Assembly: GCA_002238605.1 (NCBI GenBank)
Contig: MPMR01000010.1
Location: forward strand, 86,550-150,549
From: BD2-11 clade cluster bacterium bin43
GTDB taxonomy: Bacteria > Gemmatimonadota > Gemmatimonadetes > Longimicrobiales > Gaopeijiaceae
DNA: 64,000 nucleotides
Reading direction: 5' to 3'
Made by a program: the position numbers and the translations under genes. Shown one piece after another: positions 44,456 to 53,469 of the stretch. Numbering within the stretch: the first letter of the stretch is position 1; every line of letters begins with the position of its first letter. Below the pieces are notes generated by a model, which was not told the DNA's origin, did no database searches, and saw only the letters and a list, made by a program, of their open reading frames with translations.

Positions 44456-45622
44456 ATGATCGCGAGAGAATGCAAAGGCCGCGTGGAGCACATGCTCTCG
44501 CGGAACCCCGGTGTCGTCCTCACCGGGATGCGCCAGGTGGGCAAGACCACCCTGGCCATGGAGATCGCCGAAGAGCGCGGCGCGACCTGTCTGGACCTGG
44601 AACGACCCCGCGACCGGGCCAGGCTGGCGGACATCGAGGCGTACTGCGATCGAAACGCGAACCGGCTGATCGTGTTCGATGAGATTCAGCGCGTGCCGGG
44701 GCTGTTCGAGCCCTTGCGGGGAATCATCGACCGACGCAGGCGCGAAGGCCGGCGGACCGGACATTTCCTCCTCCTGGGATCCGCCTCGATCGATCTCCTC
44801 AGGCAGTCGAGCGAGACACTGGCGGGCCGGGTCGCCTATTGCGAAATGCAGCCGCTCAACATCCGCGAAGTCGGACGCCGGGAGTCCGAAAGGCTCTGGC
44901 AGCGCGGCGGCCTGCCCGACAGCTTTCTTGCCGCCGACGACGAGGACAGCCTGGAGTGGCGGCTCAACTTCATTCGCACATATCTCGAACGCGACATCCC
45001 CGGCTTCCGCCCCCGGGTTCCGGGAGAGACCCTGCGGCGATTCTGGACCATGCTGGCCCATAGCCAGGGACAGACGTTCAACGCCGCTACTCTCGGGCGC
45101 AGCCTCGGCGTCGCCAGCGTGACCGTGAGCCGCTATCTGGATCTCCTCGTCGACCTTCTCCTGGTGCGTCGGTTGCAACCATGGTTCGCCAACGTGCGCA
45201 AGCGACTGGTGAAGGCTCCGAAGACATACATTCGCGACAGCGGCATCTGCCACGCGCTCCTGGGCATCGCTTCTCTCGACTCGCTCTTCGGGCACCCGGT
45301 CACGGGCGGCAGCTGGGAGGGCTTCGTCATCGAGAACCTGCTGAGTGGCATTCCGGCGAAGGCCTCGGCCGGCTTCTACCGCACGGCGGGCGGGGCCGAG
45401 ATCGACCTGGTGCTGGACCTGGGCGGGGGCGAGCTGTGGGCGATCGAGATCAAGAGGAGCTCGGCTCCATCGCTGTCGCGGGGGTTCCACAGCGCGTGCG
45501 ACGATCTCCGGCCGGCGCGCAGGTTCGTCGTGCACCCGGGCGACGACGACTTTCCCCTGCGGCGCGGAATTGAGGCCGTATCGCTGCAGAGCATGAGCCG
45601 GCGATTGTCCGGAACGGCCTGA
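44456..45622 (+). CDS. DUF4143-family ATP-binding protein (AAA ATPase with nuclease-like C-terminus)
   Basis: 388 residues. Walker A GMRQVGKTTLA, Walker B RLIVFDEIQRVPGLF, then LLGSASIDLLRQSSETLAGRV. The C-terminal DUF4143 domain has a restriction-endonuclease-like motif GGAEIDLVLDLGGGELWAIEIK (catalytic-type D-x(n)-E-x-K). A winged-helix-like segment between them (RSLGVASVTVSRYLDLLVDLLL) is usual in the family. Role not established; members behave like mobile accessory genes. It stands alone between the Bat operon and the secreted paralogue pair, with its own inverted repeat. Confidence 0.9.
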   Translation: MIARECKGRVEHMLSRNPGVVLTGMRQVGKTTLAMEIAEERGATCLDLERPRDRARLADIEAYCDRNANRLIVFDEIQRVPGLFEPLRGIIDRRRREGRRTGHFLLLGSASIDLLRQSSETLAGRVAYCEMQPLNIREVGRRESERLWQRGGLPDSFLAADDEDSLEWRLNFIRTYLERDIPGFRPRVPGETLRRFWTMLAHSQGQTFNAATLGRSLGVASVTVSRYLDLLVDLLLVRRLQPWFANVRKRLVKAPKTYIRDSGICHALLGIASLDSLFGHPVTGGSWEGFVIENLLSGIPAKASAGFYRTAGGAEIDLVLDLGGGELWAIEIKRSSAPSLSRGFHSACDDLRPARRFVVHPGDDDFPLRRGIEAVSLQSMSRRLSGTA

Positions 45623-45702
45623 TCCGGCAGAATGAGTTGTGGGCGGGAACGAACCCGGAGGACGCGTCGTACAACGGGCACCCGAGACGCGCGGCCCCCG
45701 CG

Positions 45703-46608
45703 ATGGAGCGTCAGGACGAGATGGATCCAAACGGTAGCCAGGAAAGCCGGAGTCGCAGGCCGGCGCGCCTGTGGGACGCCTTGGCGGGGCCCGTCCTGGC
45801 GGCAGCCCTCGGCCTCTTGCCGGCATCCGGGCTGCTTGCGCAGGAGGAAGCCCCGGCTCCGATCCGCGTCACCATCGAAGGCGTCGTCCTGGACGAGGTC
45901 ACCGGGACCCCGGTGGCGGGAGCCGCGGTGTATCTGGAGGACGAAGACTACGGCGCGCTCACCGACGCACGTGGCGTGTTCCGCATCGAAGGCGTCCCCG
46001 CCGACTCGCAGACCGTCGTCGCGACCCAGTTCGGGTACTGGGAGATCGCGGCCGCGATCGACGTGCCCGAGGCCGGGGTCGCCATCGAGATCGAACTCAA
46101 GCCCAGGCCGATCATGCTCGACGGCGTCACCGCGGTGGCCGACAACGTCGACACCATGGTGAGGCGCCTTCGGACGCGGCAGCGGTCCCTTCCGTACCAG
46201 ACCCGCGTGTTCGACCAGGAACGGCTGCTGCGCAGCCCGGAGCCCGATGTCCTCGAGTTCCTGTGGCGGGAGACCAACCTTGGGCGGCGTCCCTGTCCGC
46301 TCGGGGTGGGCGTGACGACTGCGGGGTGGAGCCCGGCCAGAGGCCTGGGGGGATGGAGCCTTCCCTCACAGGTATCCGGGGCGCTGGCGAGTCACTGCAT
46401 CTGGAGACGGGGGCAGGTGATCAGCCCGAGAGTGTACATCGATGAGATACCGGCCATGACCGGCCTGGATGCACTCAGGAACTACCCGACGACGCAGATC
46501 TACGCGCTGGAGGTCTATTCCCAGGGCGCCGAGATCCGGGCCTACACCTACAATTTCATGCAGCGCATCGCCGAGAACCCCGAAGCGCTGATCGCCCTCT
46601 GGCCGTGA
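45703..46608 (+). CDS. Secreted CarboxypepD_reg plus TonB plug-like protein, copy 1
   Basis: 301 residues. Signal peptide region (LAGPVLAAALGLLPASGLLAQ); a carboxypeptidase-regulatory-like beta-sandwich (VTIEGVVLDEVTGTPVAGAAVYLE); then a segment resembling a TonB plug (SPRVYIDEIPAMTGLDALRNY and TTQIYALEVYSQGAEIRAYT) and the end YNFMQRI. No barrel follows. It shares the same architecture and closely related sequence with the next gene. Start uncertain between 45637 (GTG), 45703 and 45721. Confidence 0.75.
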   Translation: MERQDEMDPNGSQESRSRRPARLWDALAGPVLAAALGLLPASGLLAQEEAPAPIRVTIEGVVLDEVTGTPVAGAAVYLEDEDYGALTDARGVFRIEGVPADSQTVVATQFGYWEIAAAIDVPEAGVAIEIELKPRPIMLDGVTAVADNVDTMVRRLRTRQRSLPYQTRVFDQERLLRSPEPDVLEFLWRETNLGRRPCPLGVGVTTAGWSPARGLGGWSLPSQVSGALASHCIWRRGQVISPRVYIDEIPAMTGLDALRNYPTTQIYALEVYSQGAEIRAYTYNFMQRIAENPEALIALWP

Positions 46609-46688
46609 CGGGAGCAGCGCCTCTTCGGCAGCGCCGATCGCAGCACAGGGAACAGCGGCTCGCCCGGACGAAGTGCGACAGGAACGAA

Positions 46689-47561
46689 ATGAATCGAAGC
46701 GCAGCGGCAGGACGACGGGATCGAAGGCGAGGTGGCGTCGCGGCCGCGCTCGCCTGGTTCCTCCCGCCCACCGGCTTCCTCCTCCTCGCGCTGGTCTGCC
46801 TCCTCCTTCCCGCCACAGTCGATGCGCAGGAGACGGAGCCCCTATCCGTACGCGTGCCGCTGTACGGTGTCGTCTACGATGCGCTCACCGGAACCGCCGT
46901 CCCGGGGGCTGCGGTGTACCTGGAGCGGGAGAGCCGCGGCGCGCTGGCCGACTCACTCGGCACGTTCCGCTTCGATGATGTCGCCGTGGGCTTCCAGGTC
47001 GTCGCCGCGATCCAGTTCGGGTACGAGGAGGCGGCGGCGAGGATCGAGGTTCCCGAGGACGGTGCGTTCATCGAAGTGGAACTTGTCCCCCAGCCCATCC
47101 TGCTCGACGGCGTCACCGCTGTGGTCGACAACATCACCACGATGGAGCGGCGACTTCGCTCGCGGCGGAGGTCCGCTCCGTATCAGACCCGCGCGTTCGA
47201 CCAGGAACGGTTGCTGCGCAGCGCGTCGTCCACCGTCCTGGAGTTCCTCCAGATGGAGACCCGCCACTTTCCGGTCCCGTGTCCGGCAGGTGCCGGCGTC
47301 TTCGGGGTCGGCTCCTCGCTGTCCGGCACGATGTCGACCCTGTGCATCATCCGGCGCGGAAGGGTGGTCAGCCCGAGAGTGTACATAGACGAGGTCCCCG
47401 CCTTCGGCGGACTCGACGAACTGGACACCTATCCGACGGCGCAGATCTACGCACTGGAAGTCTATTCGTCGGGCGCCGAGATCCGGGCCTACACCTACAA
47501 CTTCATGCAGCGCATGGCTCGCCGGCCGGTCGCGCTGATCCCGATCAACCTCTGGCCGTGA
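46689..47561 (+). CDS. Secreted CarboxypepD_reg plus TonB plug-like protein, copy 2
   Basis: 290 residues, a tandem paralogue of the preceding gene. Signal peptide ending near ATVDAQ; CarboxypepD_reg-like domain (VPLYGVVYDALTGTAVPGAAVYLE); plug-like end (SPRVYIDEVPAFGGLDELDTYPTAQIYALEVYSSGAEIRAYTYN is the conserved stretch). Motifs such as DGVTAV, DQERLLRS and AEIRAYTYNFMQR are near identical in both copies. AGGA six bases before the ATG supports the start. Function unknown; the plug without a barrel suggests a receptor-associated or adaptor protein. Confidence 0.78.
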   Translation: MNRSAAAGRRDRRRGGVAAALAWFLPPTGFLLLALVCLLLPATVDAQETEPLSVRVPLYGVVYDALTGTAVPGAAVYLERESRGALADSLGTFRFDDVAVGFQVVAAIQFGYEEAAARIEVPEDGAFIEVELVPQPILLDGVTAVVDNITTMERRLRSRRRSAPYQTRAFDQERLLRSASSTVLEFLQMETRHFPVPCPAGAGVFGVGSSLSGTMSTLCIIRRGRVVSPRVYIDEVPAFGGLDELDTYPTAQIYALEVYSSGAEIRAYTYNFMQRMARRPVALIPINLWP

Positions 47562-47696
47562 GGCGGGACCCGGCCGCCTGACGCGCGCTCTTGATCCCCG
47601 GGGCGGCACGCGCGAACGTTTGCGCAACCACCATCGCCGTCGCGTCCCGTCTTCCGGCCGCGCCGACGCCCCGTCGCCGCCGAGGTCCACGCCGCC

Positions 47697-48038
47697 ATGC
47701 CCGCCGAATCCAGCGAGACCCCTCAGCAGCGCCGCGCGCAGTTTCGCCTGCGCAACCGCAAGCTCGGCCGCGTCCTGCTCGCCATCGGGCTGATCGTGCT
47801 TTCGCTGCCGCTGGTGACCAACCTGGTGCGGGGTACCGATGCGGAACGCCCCGAGGACCCGCCGTCGGAGATGCTGCGCAGGGCCGGGCTGGCGGAGGGC
47901 CGGGGCGACTTCGAGCTCGCCGCCCAGCTCTATGAGCGCGTTCTGGAACTGGAGATGGGCGAGTCGCCTCGGGATACGCTCAAGGCACTGGTGCGCGCGT
48001 CGCGAGCCGGCCTGTCGCGCATCGCGGAATCGCGGTGA
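47697..48038 (+). CDS. Hypothetical membrane-anchored helical protein
   Basis: 113 residues, no named family. A basic N-terminus (RRAQFRLRNRKLGR) is followed by a transmembrane helix (VLLAIGLIVLSLPLVTNLV, about 25-44) and a TPR-like helical pair (AGLAEGRGDFELAAQLYERVLELE). Likely inner-membrane anchored, with the helices outside. On the same strand as the plug-like pair and the quinone oxidoreductase gene. Confidence 0.6.
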   Translation: MPAESSETPQQRRAQFRLRNRKLGRVLLAIGLIVLSLPLVTNLVRGTDAERPEDPPSEMLRRAGLAEGRGDFELAAQLYERVLELEMGESPRDTLKALVRASRAGLSRIAESR

Positions 48039-48070
48039 GACATCCCACCCCAACCTTCGACTAGACCGAT

Positions 48071-49057
48071 ATGACCACGACCATGGCTATCCGCATCCAC
48101 GGGCTCGGGGGCCCGGAGATGATGCGCTGGGAACAAGTGCCCCTGCCGGAACCCGGGCCGGGCGAGGTGCTCGTCCGCCAGGAGGCGGTCGGGCTGAACT
48201 TCATCGACACCTATCACCGCAGCGGGCTCTACCCGGTGCCGTCGCTGCCCGCCGTGCTGGGGATGGAGGCGGCCGGGGTGGTGGAGGCGGCCGGGCCGGC
48301 GGCCGCGGACGGACCTACCTTCCAGCCCGGCGACCGGGTCGCGTACGGGAGCGTGCTGGGCGGCTATGCCGAGCGGCGGGTGATGCCCGCCGACCAGCTG
48401 GTCGCGGTGCCCGAGGGCGTGGACTACGAGGCCGCTGCGGCAGCCATGCTGAAGGGCATGACCGCCTGGTATCTCTGCCGCCGCACCTACCGGGTGAGCG
48501 CCGGCGAGACCGTCCTCGTGCACGCGGCCGCGGGCGGAGTCGGCACCATCCTCGGCCAGTGGTGCAAGGCGCTGGGCGCCACCGTGATCGGCACCGCGGG
48601 CAGCCCCGAAAAAGGCCGCCTGGCGCGGGCGCACGGCACCGACCACATCATCCTCTACAAGGAAGAGGATTTCGTCGAGCGGGCGCGCGAAATCACCGGC
48701 GGACGGGGTGTCCCGGTGGTCTTCGACGGGGTGGGCAAGGCCACCTTCGAGGGCTCGATGGAGTGCCTCGCGCGCTTCGGCATGATGATCACCTTCGGCA
48801 ACGCCTCGGGTCCGGTGCCGCCCCTCAACCTGCTGCGCCTGAGCGCGAAGGGGATCAGCGTCGCCCGTCCCTCGCTCAAGCCCTACATCGACCGGCGCGA
48901 GGACCTGGAAGAAGCCTCCGGCGAACTGCTCGGGCACATCCAGGCCGGGCGCATCCGGCTCAACATCGGCCAGCGCTTTCCGCTTTCAGAAGCCGCCGAG
49001 GCCCATCGCGCGCTGGAGTCGCGGCAGACGCAGGGATGCACCATTCTACAGCCGTGA
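48071..49057 (+). CDS. Zinc-free quinone oxidoreductase, MDR family (QorA-like)
   Basis: 328 residues. GroES-like N-terminus (HGLGGPEMMRWEQVPLPEPGPGEVLVRQEAVGLNFIDTYHRSGLYPV), nucleotide-binding domain with VLVHAAAGGVGTILGQWCKALGATVIGTAGS and the C-terminal family end LSEAAEAHRALESRQTQG. NAD(P)H:quinone reductases of this type reduce quinones or alpha,beta-unsaturated carbonyls and lack the zinc ligands of alcohol dehydrogenases. 32 bases after the hypothetical gene. Confidence 0.93.
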   Translation: MTTTMAIRIHGLGGPEMMRWEQVPLPEPGPGEVLVRQEAVGLNFIDTYHRSGLYPVPSLPAVLGMEAAGVVEAAGPAAADGPTFQPGDRVAYGSVLGGYAERRVMPADQLVAVPEGVDYEAAAAAMLKGMTAWYLCRRTYRVSAGETVLVHAAAGGVGTILGQWCKALGATVIGTAGSPEKGRLARAHGTDHIILYKEEDFVERAREITGGRGVPVVFDGVGKATFEGSMECLARFGMMITFGNASGPVPPLNLLRLSAKGISVARPSLKPYIDRREDLEEASGELLGHIQAGRIRLNIGQRFPLSEAAEAHRALESRQTQGCTILQP

Positions 49058-49089
49058 CGACATCGCTGACGCGCCTTCCGGGAGGACCC

Positions 49090-49905
49090 ATGATCCGCAC
49101 GCTGACTTCCGCCGCCCTTGCCGTACTCGTGACCGCGAGCGCCGCCGCCGCGCAGCGGCCCAACACCGTCTTCCTCGACGAGCTCACCTGGACCGAAGTG
49201 CGGGCTGCCATCGACGAGGGCACCACCACCATCATCGTGCCCACCGCGGGCACGGAGCAGAACGGGCCCCACATGGTGCTCGGCAAGCACAAGTTCATCA
49301 TCAACCACGCGTCGGACCTGATCGCGCGCGAGCTGGGGAACGCGCTGGTGGCGCCGGTCATCGCCTATGTTCCCGAAGGCGCCATCGACGGGCCCGACGG
49401 GCCCACCGGACACATGCGCTACGCGGGGGCGATCACGCTTCCCAACGAGCACTTCATGAAGCTGCTGGAATACGCGGCCCGGAGCCTCGAGGTGCACGGC
49501 TTCACCGACATCGTCTTCATCGGTGACAGCGGCGGAAACCAAAATGGGATGCGCACCGTGTCCGAGATGCTGAACGAGGAGTGGGCGGGCGCAGGGAAGG
49601 AGGGCCGGGTCCACTTCGTCGGCGACTACTACTCGGGCAACGGCTTTCGCGACTGGCTCATGGAGGAGCACGGCTACGACGCGGCGACCATCGGCGGGCA
49701 CGCCGGCATCAGCGACACGTCCCAGCTTCTCTACATCGCGCCCGAGCACATCCGCCAGGGCGAGCTCGCGCCCGGGGGCGGGTACGAGGGCAGCGGCGTG
49801 TCCGGCGATCCCACCAAAGCCTCGGTGGTCTACGGCAGAATGGGCGTCCAGCTCAAGGTGGAGGCGGCGGTGCGCCAGATCCGCGAACTGACGCAGGGGC
49901 GATAA
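49090..49905 (+). CDS. Secreted creatininase-family amidohydrolase
   Basis: 271 residues with a signal peptide (ALAVLVTASAAAAQ). Creatininase-family metal-binding motifs: EQNGPHMVLGKHKF, GDSGGNQNG and GGHAGISDTSQL. Family members cleave cyclic amides such as creatinine or formamides; the substrate is not predictable. GGGAGGACCC precedes the ATG. Export to the periplasm is unusual for creatininases but is supported by the clear signal sequence. Confidence 0.88.
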   Translation: MIRTLTSAALAVLVTASAAAAQRPNTVFLDELTWTEVRAAIDEGTTTIIVPTAGTEQNGPHMVLGKHKFIINHASDLIARELGNALVAPVIAYVPEGAIDGPDGPTGHMRYAGAITLPNEHFMKLLEYAARSLEVHGFTDIVFIGDSGGNQNGMRTVSEMLNEEWAGAGKEGRVHFVGDYYSGNGFRDWLMEEHGYDAATIGGHAGISDTSQLLYIAPEHIRQGELAPGGGYEGSGVSGDPTKASVVYGRMGVQLKVEAAVRQIRELTQGR

Positions 49906-49941
49906 GCCGCTGAAGGACGACGGACGGTAACGGAACGATCA

Positions 49942-49977
49942 CCCGCACCAACCCTCACGTAACGTCAGGGTTGCGGG
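49942..49977 (+). terminator. Stem-loop after the creatininase gene
   Basis: CCCGC (49942-49946) and AACCCT (49950-49955) pair with AGGGTT (49967-49972) and GCGGG (49973-49977). The arms enclose ACGTAACGT, which is itself self-complementary. No T tract. Terminator or 3' stabiliser is inferred. The rest of the 204-bp gap to the next gene holds nothing I recognise. Confidence 0.4.
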
Positions 49978-50109
49978 CAGCGCAGAAACGTCGGCCAAGG
50001 CTGGCGGGCGACAGGAAGCTGCGGGACCCGGACGGAAGACCGCAGCACCGGAAGGAAAAGACCGCAGGGCCAGGACACCAGGAACCGATGCAAGGACGAT
50101 AGAACGAAG

Positions 50110-51717
50110 ATGAACCCGACAACCATGACCACCGCGGCGCCCACGGCTGCGACCTCCTCCCGCAGCGCGCGTTTGCTCGCGGCGCTGGGACTCGAAGATG
50201 TGAATCCGGGCGGTTTCGCCGGCGAGTGGATGGGCTCCGGGCCCGAGCTCGAGGTTCACACCCCCATCGACGGCTCGCGCATCGCGACCGTGCGCCAGGT
50301 CACCGTGGACGAATACGACCGCATCGTCGAGCGGGCGCACGAGGCGTTCCTCGAGTGGCGCAGGGTGCCGGCCCCCAAGCGCGGCGAGGTCGTGCGCCAG
50401 ATCGGCGACCGGCTGCGCCGGCACAAGGCGGAGCTGGGCGCGCTGGTCACCCTCGAGATGGGCAAGATCCTCACCGAGGGGGAGGGCGAGGTTCAGGAGA
50501 TGATCGACATCTGCGACTTCGCGACCGGGCTCTCTCGCCAGCTCTACGGGCTCTCGATGCACTCCGAGCGCCCGGACCACCGCATGTTCGAGCAGTGGCA
50601 CCCGCTGGGGGTGGTCGGGGTGATTTCGGCCTTCAACTTTCCGGTGGCGGTATGGAGCTGGAACGCCGCCATCGCCGCCGTTTGCGGAGACGCCACCCTG
50701 TGGAAGCCGTCCAGCCAGACCCCGCTCACGGCGATCGCCTGCACCCGCATCGCGGCCGAAGTGGCGCGCGAGAACGGCTACGATCCCGCCATCTTCTCGC
50801 TGGTGGTGGGGCGGGGGTCCACCGTGGGCGACCGGCTCCTGCACGACCGTCGCATCCCGCTGGTTTCGGCGACCGGCAGCTGCCGGATGGGCTACCGTGT
50901 GGCGGAGGTGGTGGGCAGGCGCCTGGGGCGCACCATCCTTGAGCTGGGCGGCAACAACGCCATCATCGTCACCCCGCACGCCAACATGGACCTCGTGCTT
51001 CCCGCGATCCTCTTCGGTTCGGTGGGCACGGCCGGGCAGCGCTGCACCAGCACCCGCCGCATCATCGCGCACGAGTCCATCCGCGCGGAGCTGGAGCGGC
51101 GGCTCGTGTCCGCCTACGGGGACGTGCGCATCGGCGACCCGCGCGATCCCTCCACGCTGATGGGCCCGGTGGTCAACCACCAGGCGGTCACCGACCTGGA
51201 GGGCGCGGTGCGCCGAGTCACGGAGGAGGGGGGCGAGGTTCTATGCGGAGGCGAGCGACTGAATGGCGCCGACTTCTCCGGCGGCCACTACGTCAGCCCC
51301 TGCATCGCCCGCGCGCGCAACGAGTTCGACATCGTGCAGGAAGAGACCTTCGCGCCCATCCTCTACATCCTGGGTTACGGGAGCGCGGACGCCTCCCCGG
51401 CGCAGGCGGTTGACGAAGTCGTCGAGGCCATCGACCAGCACAATGATGTGCCTCAGGGACTCTCGTCCGCGATCTTCACCGAGCACATGCGCGAGGCGGA
51501 GCTGTTCCTTTCCCATCGCGGCAGCGACTGCGGCATCGCCAACGTCAACATCGGCACCAGCGGCGCGGAGATCGGGGGTGCCTTCGGGGGCGAGAAGGAG
51601 ACCGGGGGCGGGCGCGAGTCAGGATCCGACGCGTGGAAGGCCTACATGCGGCGCCAGACCAACACCGTCAACTGGAGCCCGGAGCTGCCTCTCGCGCAGG
51701 GAGTGCGCTTCGGGTAG
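50110..51717 (+). CDS. Aldehyde dehydrogenase, ALDH7 (aminoadipate-semialdehyde) type
   Basis: 535 residues. Catalytic Cys in GQRCTSTRR, general base in LELGGNNA, cofactor loop VVGVISAFNFPVAVWSWN. Signature ALDH7 end: NVNIGTSGAEIGGAFGGEKETGGGRESGSDAWKAYMRRQTNTVNWS. ALDH7 enzymes oxidise alpha-aminoadipic semialdehyde (piperideine-6-carboxylate) in lysine degradation, or related semialdehydes. Other lysine-catabolic genes are not adjacent, so the pathway is an inference. A spare ATG pair in MNPTTMTT leaves the exact start open by a few residues. Confidence 0.93.
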   Translation: MNPTTMTTAAPTAATSSRSARLLAALGLEDVNPGGFAGEWMGSGPELEVHTPIDGSRIATVRQVTVDEYDRIVERAHEAFLEWRRVPAPKRGEVVRQIGDRLRRHKAELGALVTLEMGKILTEGEGEVQEMIDICDFATGLSRQLYGLSMHSERPDHRMFEQWHPLGVVGVISAFNFPVAVWSWNAAIAAVCGDATLWKPSSQTPLTAIACTRIAAEVARENGYDPAIFSLVVGRGSTVGDRLLHDRRIPLVSATGSCRMGYRVAEVVGRRLGRTILELGGNNAIIVTPHANMDLVLPAILFGSVGTAGQRCTSTRRIIAHESIRAELERRLVSAYGDVRIGDPRDPSTLMGPVVNHQAVTDLEGAVRRVTEEGGEVLCGGERLNGADFSGGHYVSPCIARARNEFDIVQEETFAPILYILGYGSADASPAQAVDEVVEAIDQHNDVPQGLSSAIFTEHMREAELFLSHRGSDCGIANVNIGTSGAEIGGAFGGEKETGGGRESGSDAWKAYMRRQTNTVNWSPELPLAQGVRFG

Positions 51718-51726
51718 GAGCGGCGG

Positions 51727-52284
51727 CTAGAGCAGCTGTTGCAGTCCAACGATCAGGCCGACGATTACCGTCGCCTGCACCAACAGCAGCCTGTACATCT
51801 GCGCCTTCGTGACGTGTTGGCCGACCTGTAGCCGGAGTTCGGCCACTTCGCTCCGAACGTCTCCCACTTCACGGCTCAGTCGCGCGATGTCGTCTCTCAT
51901 CCCGGCCGACTCATCGCGCAGCTGTCCGGTTTCGGTCTTGAGTTCGGTCCAGAGGCCATCGATGTCGGTCTTGATTTCGGTTCGGAGACCATCGATGTCG
52001 GTCTTGATTTCGGTCCGGAGGCCTTTGAGTTCGGTTCGGAGACCTTTGATGTCGGTCCTGGTCTCAGCACGATGCTGTTCGAAGTCTTCCTTGATTTCGG
52101 TTCGGAAGTCACGGAACTCGACGCGAAGATCCCGGATGTCCTGCTTGGTGGCGATGTTGCCTGGGACGGGGCCACCGAACACGGTCACCAGAGCCTCCGC
52201 CTGGGCCGCGTCGAAGCCGGCCGCCTGCAGAGCCCTGGTGGCCTTAAGCGTGTCGAGCCCCATCGGTTCCATGTGATCCAACAT
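51727..52284 (-). CDS. Coiled-coil protein with C-terminal membrane anchor, intact copy
   Basis: 185 residues. An N-terminal helical segment (GLDTLKATRALQAAGFDAAQAEALVTVFGGP), a long coiled coil with 11-residue repeats (GLRTEIKTDID and variants), then a C-terminal anchor (YRLLLVQATVIVGLIVGLQQLL). This resembles DUF1640-like coiled-coil proteins but I do not assign a function. It begins with MLDHMEPMG and shares its leader sequence with a second, broken copy at 57110-57485. Convergent with the aldehyde dehydrogenase. Confidence 0.75.
   Translation of the reverse strand: MLDHMEPMGLDTLKATRALQAAGFDAAQAEALVTVFGGPVPGNIATKQDIRDLRVEFRDFRTEIKEDFEQHRAETRTDIKGLRTELKGLRTEIKTDIDGLRTEIKTDIDGLWTELKTETGQLRDESAGMRDDIARLSREVGDVRSEVAELRLQVGQHVTKAQMYRLLLVQATVIVGLIVGLQQLL
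51930..52045 (-). repeat. 33-bp tandem repeats coding for an 11-residue coiled-coil repeat
   Basis: CCATCGATGTCGGTCTTGAT recurs at 51956 and 51989 with a 33-bp period. Diverged units extend both sides. In the minus-strand protein each unit gives one 11-residue step, consistent with a hendecad coiled coil. Confidence 0.75.
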
Positions 52285-52454
52285 GTGGCGCCATCTTCCC
52301 TTGCAGCAAGTTCACGACTCGTGCCGGACATCCGCATCCGCCGGCGACGCGTCGATGCCGGTCGACAGGGCTTCATTGCCTGAGGTCGACGCACTTCGCT
52401 GCGGACGAGTCGAAAGCTCGTTACTTCTGCGGGGCGCGAGAATGGCGGAATGGG
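52285..52454 (-). repeat. Shared leader of the coiled-coil gene, copy A
   Basis: Upstream of the intact gene. Blocks shared with copy B in the same order: AACATGT next to the start, CCATC, GCAGCAA, GACATCC, and at the far end AGAATGGCGGAATGGG (52439-52454). The far block lies immediately after the nitrilase stop. Confidence 0.6.
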
Positions 52455-52455
52455 A

Positions 52456-53283
52456 TCAGTTCGAACGCGCCTGCCGCCAGGCGCGCTCGTAGACCTTGGG
52501 TCGCACATCCAGATAGCCGGGGTACTCCTTTCGGGCTCGCGCCAGAACCGCTTTTTCCAGGGTGATCGTGGCCACCGGATCGGTGGTCTCGAGCAGCACG
52601 TCGCCCGCCGGTCCCGCGACCATGGACGGTCCGCCGATCACCCCGCCCGACCGGGTGCCGGGCCGGTTGACCGAAACCACGTAGGTGCAGCTGGTGACCG
52701 CGTTCGCCCGCAGCACCAGCCGCCAGCGCGGGTAGGTTTCCGCCGGGGTGGCGCGCGGCAGGAGAATGGCTTCCGCGCCCATGGCGGCCAGCGCGTTGCA
52801 CCCCTGGGGCCGGTTGGCGTCCGAGCACACCTGAACGCCGATGCCGAAGCCCTCAACCTGCACCGGCGCGGTCAGCCCCTCGCCCGGCTGGTAGTGGTGC
52901 GCCTCCCAGTACCCTTCCTCGTCGGGCAGGTGGATCTTGCGGTACCGGAGCAACTCCTCTCCAGTGGAGCCGAAGAGCACGGCGGTGTTGTGCCGGCGGC
53001 CACTGCCCTGATCGCGCACGATGGCGCCGCCCAGCACCGCGAGCCCGGTCGCCCGCGCGGCTATCGCCATCGCACTCTCCCGGGGTCCGAACGGAGGCTC
53101 GGCGTCCGCGTCCGAGGGGACCTGGCTTACCGGAACCCAGTGATTCAGCGGCAACTCCGGCAGAACCGCCATTTGCGCGCCCCGCGCCTTCGCCTCGCGC
53201 AGGTGGGTCAACAGTCGCTGCTCGTCATCCCGGTTCGGAAAGACGTCGGTGATGAGAGCGACGGTGAGGTTTGCGGGCGTCAC
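52456..53283 (-). CDS. Carbon-nitrogen hydrolase (nitrilase superfamily)
   Basis: 275 residues from a GTG start. The catalytic triad is visible: Glu in LPELPLNHW (about E43), Lys in YRKIHLPDEEGYWE (about K116), Cys in VQVCSDANRP (about C153). These enzymes hydrolyse nitriles, amides or N-carbamoyl compounds. No signal peptide, so cytoplasmic. Substrate not predictable. An aldehyde dehydrogenase is nearby but on the other strand. Confidence 0.9.
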   Translation of the reverse strand: MTPANLTVALITDVFPNRDDEQRLLTHLREAKARGAQMAVLPELPLNHWVPVSQVPSDADAEPPFGPRESAMAIAARATGLAVLGGAIVRDQGSGRRHNTAVLFGSTGEELLRYRKIHLPDEEGYWEAHHYQPGEGLTAPVQVEGFGIGVQVCSDANRPQGCNALAAMGAEAILLPRATPAETYPRWRLVLRANAVTSCTYVVSVNRPGTRSGGVIGGPSMVAGPAGDVLLETTDPVATITLEKAVLARARKEYPGYLDVRPKVYERAWRQARSN

Positions 53284-53469
53284 TGAGGGTTCCGGCTTGT
53301 GGGGGCGAGAACAGGTGTTCCTGAGTAGGAATACGGCAATAGGCCAAAGAGGATCCCGGAGTTGGCGGAGCGCTGCTGTGGCTTTGCCGGCATGCGGGTG
53401 CGAATACCGACGTCGCTCGCGAGCCCGTTTCCCTAGCCGCCGAACTCCAATCCGCCGATGTCGTACCAG

